DNA of 64,000 nt from Chrysopilus asiliformis (Eukaryota; Arthropoda; Insecta; Diptera; Rhagionidae): positions 38,632,361 to 38,696,360 of the forward strand of contig OZ035963.1 in assembly GCA_964034945.1 (NCBI GenBank), read 5' to 3'. Positions 61,976 through 64,000 of this stretch are shown in pieces. A model generated the notes under the pieces. It was not told the origin of the DNA. It searched no databases and saw nothing but the letters and a program-made list of their open reading frames with translations. Each line of letters opens with the position of its first letter. The first letter of the stretch is position 1. The translations under genes and the position numbers were made by a program.

Positions 61976-63865
61976 GGAGACCATTATCAAGATAATGTAA
62001 GTTGGAGAGGAATCCATTAACGCTAACTCTGAATTTACGGCCATTCAAGAAATTGAGAATAGTTTTAATGAAATTCGAGTCAATACCCCACCGGAGGAGT
62101 TGTTTTGCAACAGCAAATGCAGGAACACGATCGTATGCCTTAAGCATGTCCAGAGAGACGAGAACACCGTGGTGGCCTTTAGAGTAATGAGTACATGCTT
62201 CGTGTTCAAGGCTGAGTAATAACGATTGTGTACCTCTAAAGGGTCTAAAAGCATGTTGAGGATTGGTTTTAGACGGTTAGCCAAGATTTTTTCTAATGTT
62301 TTTGATAGACAGGAAATAAGAGAAATGGGGCGAAAATCTGTCGGTGTTGGGAAAGAGTTAAAATTTTTTGGGATGGGGATTAGACAAGGGGTTTTCCAAT
62401 GATTAGGGGATTTGGAAGATTGGAGGATATTATTGTAAAGATTAAGGATACGGTGAAGAACTGAAGCGGGGGATTCTTTTAGCAATTTGTATGTTATTTT
62501 GTCTGGTCCAGGGGAAGAGCCCTTGAATGAATGAAGAGTTTCCAACAATTCAAACATAGTGATGTTCTGGGACAGGAAATATTTGGTAGGGGTAGGAACA
62601 AATGAGTCTATATCAAAGTTGTTTTTTTCTTGCAAGCAGGTCGGGGAAAGATTTAGGTTTGAAGAAAAAGAGGACCAAGAAGATGCCAGATGATTGGCGA
62701 TATCGGTTGGATCATGAATTGTTTGATCTTGGGAGCGCATAGTGTGGATGTTAGTTTTGCGACCTTTGCCCATTATTGCGTTTAATTTTCTCCATGCGAC
62801 ACGAGAGTCGGTAGAGGTGTTGATGGATGACGTGAATTCGGACCAAGATTTCCGCTTGGCTAGTTTGATTTCTCGTTTGGCTAATGCCTGTTTTTTCTTA
62901 AAGTCGATGAGATTTGACTCAGTGGGATGCCTGAAGAAATGTTTCCATGCGCGATTTTTGTTCTTGATTAGGTTTTTAATATTGGGCGACATCCATGTGG
63001 GTTGCGAAATGTTAAAAGGTTTGGATGTAGGCATAGAGTTCCTGGCTGCTTCTTGGAGAATTTCGGTAATAAGATGAGCTTCGTTGTCAATTTCAGTGGT
63101 TGGCGGGGAGGTGTTTGAGAGCACAAGGCTGTGTCTGCGAAAAGCGTCCCAATCAGCCTTCTTTTCCAGAAAGCGCGGGATGTGTTTGTGGATTGATTTT
63201 TTGAACGAAGAAGAAATTATAACAGGAAAGTGATCACTACCTTCCAAGTTGTTGTGTATTGACCAGTTGAAAAATCGGTGAAGATTCGACGTACAGAAAG
63301 TAAGATCAATGTGTGTAAACGTCGAGTGAGTAGAAAAGTAGGTCGCTGTACCGTTGTTTAAGCATATGAAGCCGGAATTATTCAGCCAGTCTTCGATTAT
63401 TGTGCCCTTAGAGCAGGTGTTAGGGGAACCCCAGACGGGGCTGTGTGCGTTAAAGTCGCCTAAGATAATCGAATTGTGGGGTATTTGGGAGATTAGAGAC
63501 GACCAGGTTGTAGAATCAAATTGCGCTGAATGTTCTATGTAGACATTTAGAATGGTAATGGAGGGGTTTAAGTGAATGGTGATAGCAGATGCTAATAAAG
63601 GTGAAATTATGGGATGATTAGAAAAAGCGACAGATGGATGAATTAAAAAGCCTAGTCCACTGCGGTTGGTATCGCGGTGATTAAACCAAAGCGTTTTAAA
63701 ATTTTTGTAGGTGGGTAGGGGGTTGGAAACAGAGGGAATGTGGGTTTCTTGTAAAGCGATGACGGACGGTTGATATTGTGTGATGAGAGATTCAAGACCA
63801 ATGTAATTGTTCCAGAATCCATTGAGATTCCATTGAACGATGTTAATATTAGAACAATTTGGCAT
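61976..63865 (-). pseudogene. ORF2 AP endonuclease and RT N-terminal half, I-type copy 2
   Basis: From ATG at 63865: INIVQWNLNGFWNNYIGLES (Asn), VIALQETHIPS (Glu), SIILGDFNAHSPVWGS (Asp/Asn), THIDLTFC, NLEGSDHFPVII (Asp-His): a complete AP endonuclease, about 230 residues. Then PTWMSPNIKNLIKNKNRAWK, FKGSSPGPDKITYKLLKESP, DFRPISLISCLSKTLEKILA. A frameshift at about 62265 precedes HAFRPFRGTQSLLLSLEHEA and VLVSLDMLKAYDRVPAF. The endonuclease looks functional; the RT does not. Confidence 0.9.
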
Positions 63866-64000
63866 GATATAAAAAGGAAAAGGGTTGCTTTACAAGAGAT
63901 GAATAAAATTGTTGTTTATTAGGGGGGGTACTCTTCTCTCTCCGCAAGCGGTCCTACCTGCGACCGGAACAACGATCCCGCAACCTAGAAAGGTTAGAAG

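Larger units (their letters stand above)
60020..64000 (-). mobile_element. I-type non-LTR retrotransposon, copy 2 (runs off the right edge)
   Basis: The 3' end has an (ATTT)n tail (60032-60062) and AACGCCATATGGG as in copy 1, but the proteins differ widely, so it is a sister family rather than a recent copy. ORF2 is present from 63865 to 60229; ORF1 would lie beyond 64000. 63870-64000 holds the ORF1-ORF2 spacer. Confidence 0.9.

Overview
The window looks like AT-rich, transposon-packed nuclear DNA from an insect, most likely a fly. Reasons: introns as short as 43 nt with GT..AG ends inside a transposase gene; at least seven copies or fragments of a (GTCY)n-microsatellite-bearing repeat that resembles the dipteran mini-me family; and a mixture of Transib, P, hAT, Tc1/mariner, PIF/Harbinger, TTAA-type (piggyBac-like), Ty3/gypsy, BEL/Pao, Penelope, jockey and I-type elements. 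No bacterial-style operon, rRNA, convincing tRNA or CRISPR array is present. Species assignment is inference.

Layout. 0-5 kb: a Transib (RAG1-like) transposase tail, a TTAA MITE and a decayed Ty3/gypsy element whose RT pieces are in the wrong order. 5-10.5 kb: a 3.3 kb TTAA-flanked element holding a 9-bp-TSD MITE and a mariner-type deletion derivative, then mariner transposase remnants and an 8-bp-TSD hAT MITE. 12.3-15.3 kb: one orphan coding exon with good splice signals, then a CACTA-ended element carrying the 'KIHFLHSHL' protein family, then a long-TIR element. 15.7-22.3 kb: MITE-in-MITE nests, a 0.65 kb minisatellite, a gustatory-receptor-like fragment, Harbinger and Tc1-like remnants. 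22.3-30.4 kb: one I-type non-LTR retrotransposon on the minus strand, broken by an RTE tail, a P-like THAP element and a MITE. 30.5-35 kb: a Harbinger element with a mini-intron, then a three-deep nest. 35.8-37.4 kb: BEL/Pao pol with a 165-bp hairpin MITE. 38.6-43.5 kb: a retroelement with 256-bp LTRs in inverted orientation and a 4-bp target duplication. 43.5-54.8 kb: mostly non-coding inverted-repeat elements and hAT/Harbinger nests. 54.8-59.8 kb: a jockey-type element split by a head-to-head pair of Penelope-like elements. 60-64 kb: a second I-type element running off the right edge.

Almost nothing here is a working host gene. The coding capacity that remains open is the Penelope RT/GIY-YIG ORF, the gypsy integrase, and long parts of the two I-type ORF2s. 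The nesting gives several natural empty-site comparisons, which fix element ends and target duplications directly from the sequence. Candidate new biology: the inverted-LTR retroelement, the CACTA-like home of the KIHFLHSHL family, and the Penelope inverted pair whose junction supplies a start codon.
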